Source: Pristionchus mayeri (Eukaryota > Nematoda > Chromadorea > Rhabditida > Neodiplogasteridae). From it: a stretch of DNA of 64,000 bases. Both the position numbers and the translations under genes were made by a program. Positions 62,776-64,000 of this stretch are shown piece by piece. The notes beneath the pieces are model-generated. The model was not told the origin of the DNA. It saw only the letters and a program-made list of their open reading frames with translations, and did not search any database. The DNA lies in assembly GCA_036245805.1 (NCBI GenBank), contig BTRK01000001.1, forward strand, positions 28,961,087 through 29,025,086. Reading direction: 5' to 3'. Each line of letters opens with the position of its first letter. Position 1 is the first letter of the stretch.

Positions 62776-63630
62776 GTTGCTGAGGAGGAGAAATGCGATT
62801 TGAATGGACGAGGAATGGCTGGGTGATCAACAATGGAACACGAGTGCCGCCTTGAGCTCGAAAGAGAAAGTGGATGCACAAGGTGTTCAATGCTAAAGGC
62901 AATAGCCTCTCCCCATACTTGGCATTTCGAAAATCTCCCGAATTCGAAGTGTCAATACACACACTCATTTGCTATTGCGGCGTGCTGGTCTTCGGGAAAA
63001 GTGGCGATACCCAACGGATCATAGTGAAAGAAAGAGCGATAGTATGTGAGGTTTCAATGATAATAGGCAGCTATTTAGAAAATGTCCTGGAGCCAACGAA
63101 GTGTTCAAAGAAGGGCAGTTCAGAGAATCAAGAGAGAAGGAGGTTTGCGAGCTTTGCATTAGGAAGTACAGCAAGTGATGACTAACGCAGTTCTCTGCTC
63201 ACACTTTCGTGAGATTCACTACAATGAGTTGCCTCTGAGCTTGGCAAAGTCGCAAAACGAGTTTGAGGGGAGAACACGATCAGCTGATCAAAAGATTAAC
63301 CAGATTTGACACTCCCTCGAATTGAAACGAGAGTTGCCCAGGTGTTCTTCTTTCCTCTCAGAATGGTGGTGGGGGGGGGGGGCGTTCTACGGATTCGAAC
63401 TATTCATTGCGATCTAGTTGGACTTCATCTCCCAATTAGTCAATTAGTGATATGTGATTGACGAGAGTTTGATCAAATATCGCTTCCGGAAATATCACAT
63501 TTCCCAAGATATGACCTCAATATGAGAATCTGTGCAGAACAGGGCCACAAAAGCTAGTTTACGGTTGTGCGGATAGCTGGATGCAGAAATCAGTTGCATT
63601 CCACTGAAAACCCGGTCTATCTTTACTCAC
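62776..63630. other. Upstream of the Gly/Pro-rich gene, no gene seen
   Basis: Includes a G14 homopolymer near 63370. Short frames only. Confidence 0.4.
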
Positions 63631-63916
63631 AAGATATGCCACTGGTTCCTCCTCCTCTACGTTCTTCATCATGCCAAACGGTCCGTTGAGTATGCAGAAG
63701 CGGTGGAGGTCCACAGTTCGAACTGGTCGTCCTCTCAGCGTCTGGCTCTTCTCTTGTTGCTCTTCTTCACAAGCTCCGCTCTCATATCGGCAGGATCTGC
63801 AGTAAAAACGACTCTTCTATCTTATTTTTGGAGTCTCTCTTCTTACCAGGAATGCAGCAGAGTGGCATTTGTGTGAATACGTCGTCGAAGATGAAAAAGA
63901 TGTGGCGTGGGTCCTT
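63631..63916 (-). CDS. Part of an unrecognised minus-strand gene
   Basis: Two exon-like blocks with good splice sites: 63847-63916 (KDPRHIFFIFDDVFTQMPLC) and 63631-63796 (open frame SCRYESGACEEEQQEKSQ ... HRFCILNGPFGMMKNVEEEE, donor GTGAGT at 63630). Joined at the obvious sites the phase does not match: the in-phase reading of the second block instead ends after about 20 codons in KKSNKRRARR and a stop. So one junction is wrong, or the gene ends there. Function unknown. Confidence 0.35.
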
Positions 63917-64000
63917 CTGAATCACAAATCGTAGTGGAGGGAAGAGAGAAAGTGAGGGGAAGGGAGATGGAGAAGGAAGGAATCAATATAACTCATTTGC

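Noticed and set aside
63370..63385. G14 tract as a quadruplex signal
   Set aside because: A single homopolymer run; likely slippage, no spaced G-tracts.

Overview
The window looks like genomic DNA of a free-living (rhabditine-type) nematode. Support: short introns with TTTCAG-type acceptors, a many-exon WDR5 gene whose encoded protein closely resembles the C. elegans family, a TWK two-pore potassium channel, Tc1/mariner elements, many short hairpin elements and an LTR retrotransposon. Species cannot be fixed from the sequence alone.

The dominant structure is a very large inverted repeat. Positions 1-14585 are repeated almost perfectly in reverse at 33649-48056 (left + right coordinate = about 48231-48234), around a 19.06-kb spacer; the left arm runs off the window. 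Each arm carries a TWK channel gene, a tRNA-Cys gene, two or three copies of a seven-exon gene family I do not recognise (about 285-290 aa, acidic, basic C-terminal cluster), and the same nested mobile elements. The arms differ by small indels: one AAT unit, a 2-base deletion that breaks one gene copy, and a segment of about 175 bp near 588.

The spacer (14586-33648) holds two broken copies of the same family (C and D), a tRNA-Cys pseudogene, an intact 12-exon wdr-5.1-like gene on the minus strand, an unrecognised Cys-rich gene remnant, a mariner element with two stops in its transposase, an older mariner relic, a 5' fragment of a GPCR gene, and the promoter region of a peptide-precursor paralogue split by a gag/protease-only LTR retrotransposon. 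The right half of the spacer has the same order (Cys-rich remnant, hairpin, GPCR 5' exons, peptide-gene promoter) as 49.8-58.2 kb, so an older direct duplication also seems to have occurred.

Right of the inverted repeat (48-64 kb) lie an intact family copy (E), a complete 11-exon rhodopsin-like GPCR, decayed Tc1/mariner elements, a gene on the minus strand encoding a precursor with eleven KR-(E/D) processing sites and three Cys-rich peptides, a seven-exon secreted Gly/Pro-rich protein gene, and part of another minus-strand gene at the edge. The two findings I consider most likely to be new are the KR/Cys peptide precursor (57430-57901) and the palindrome-amplified acidic gene family.
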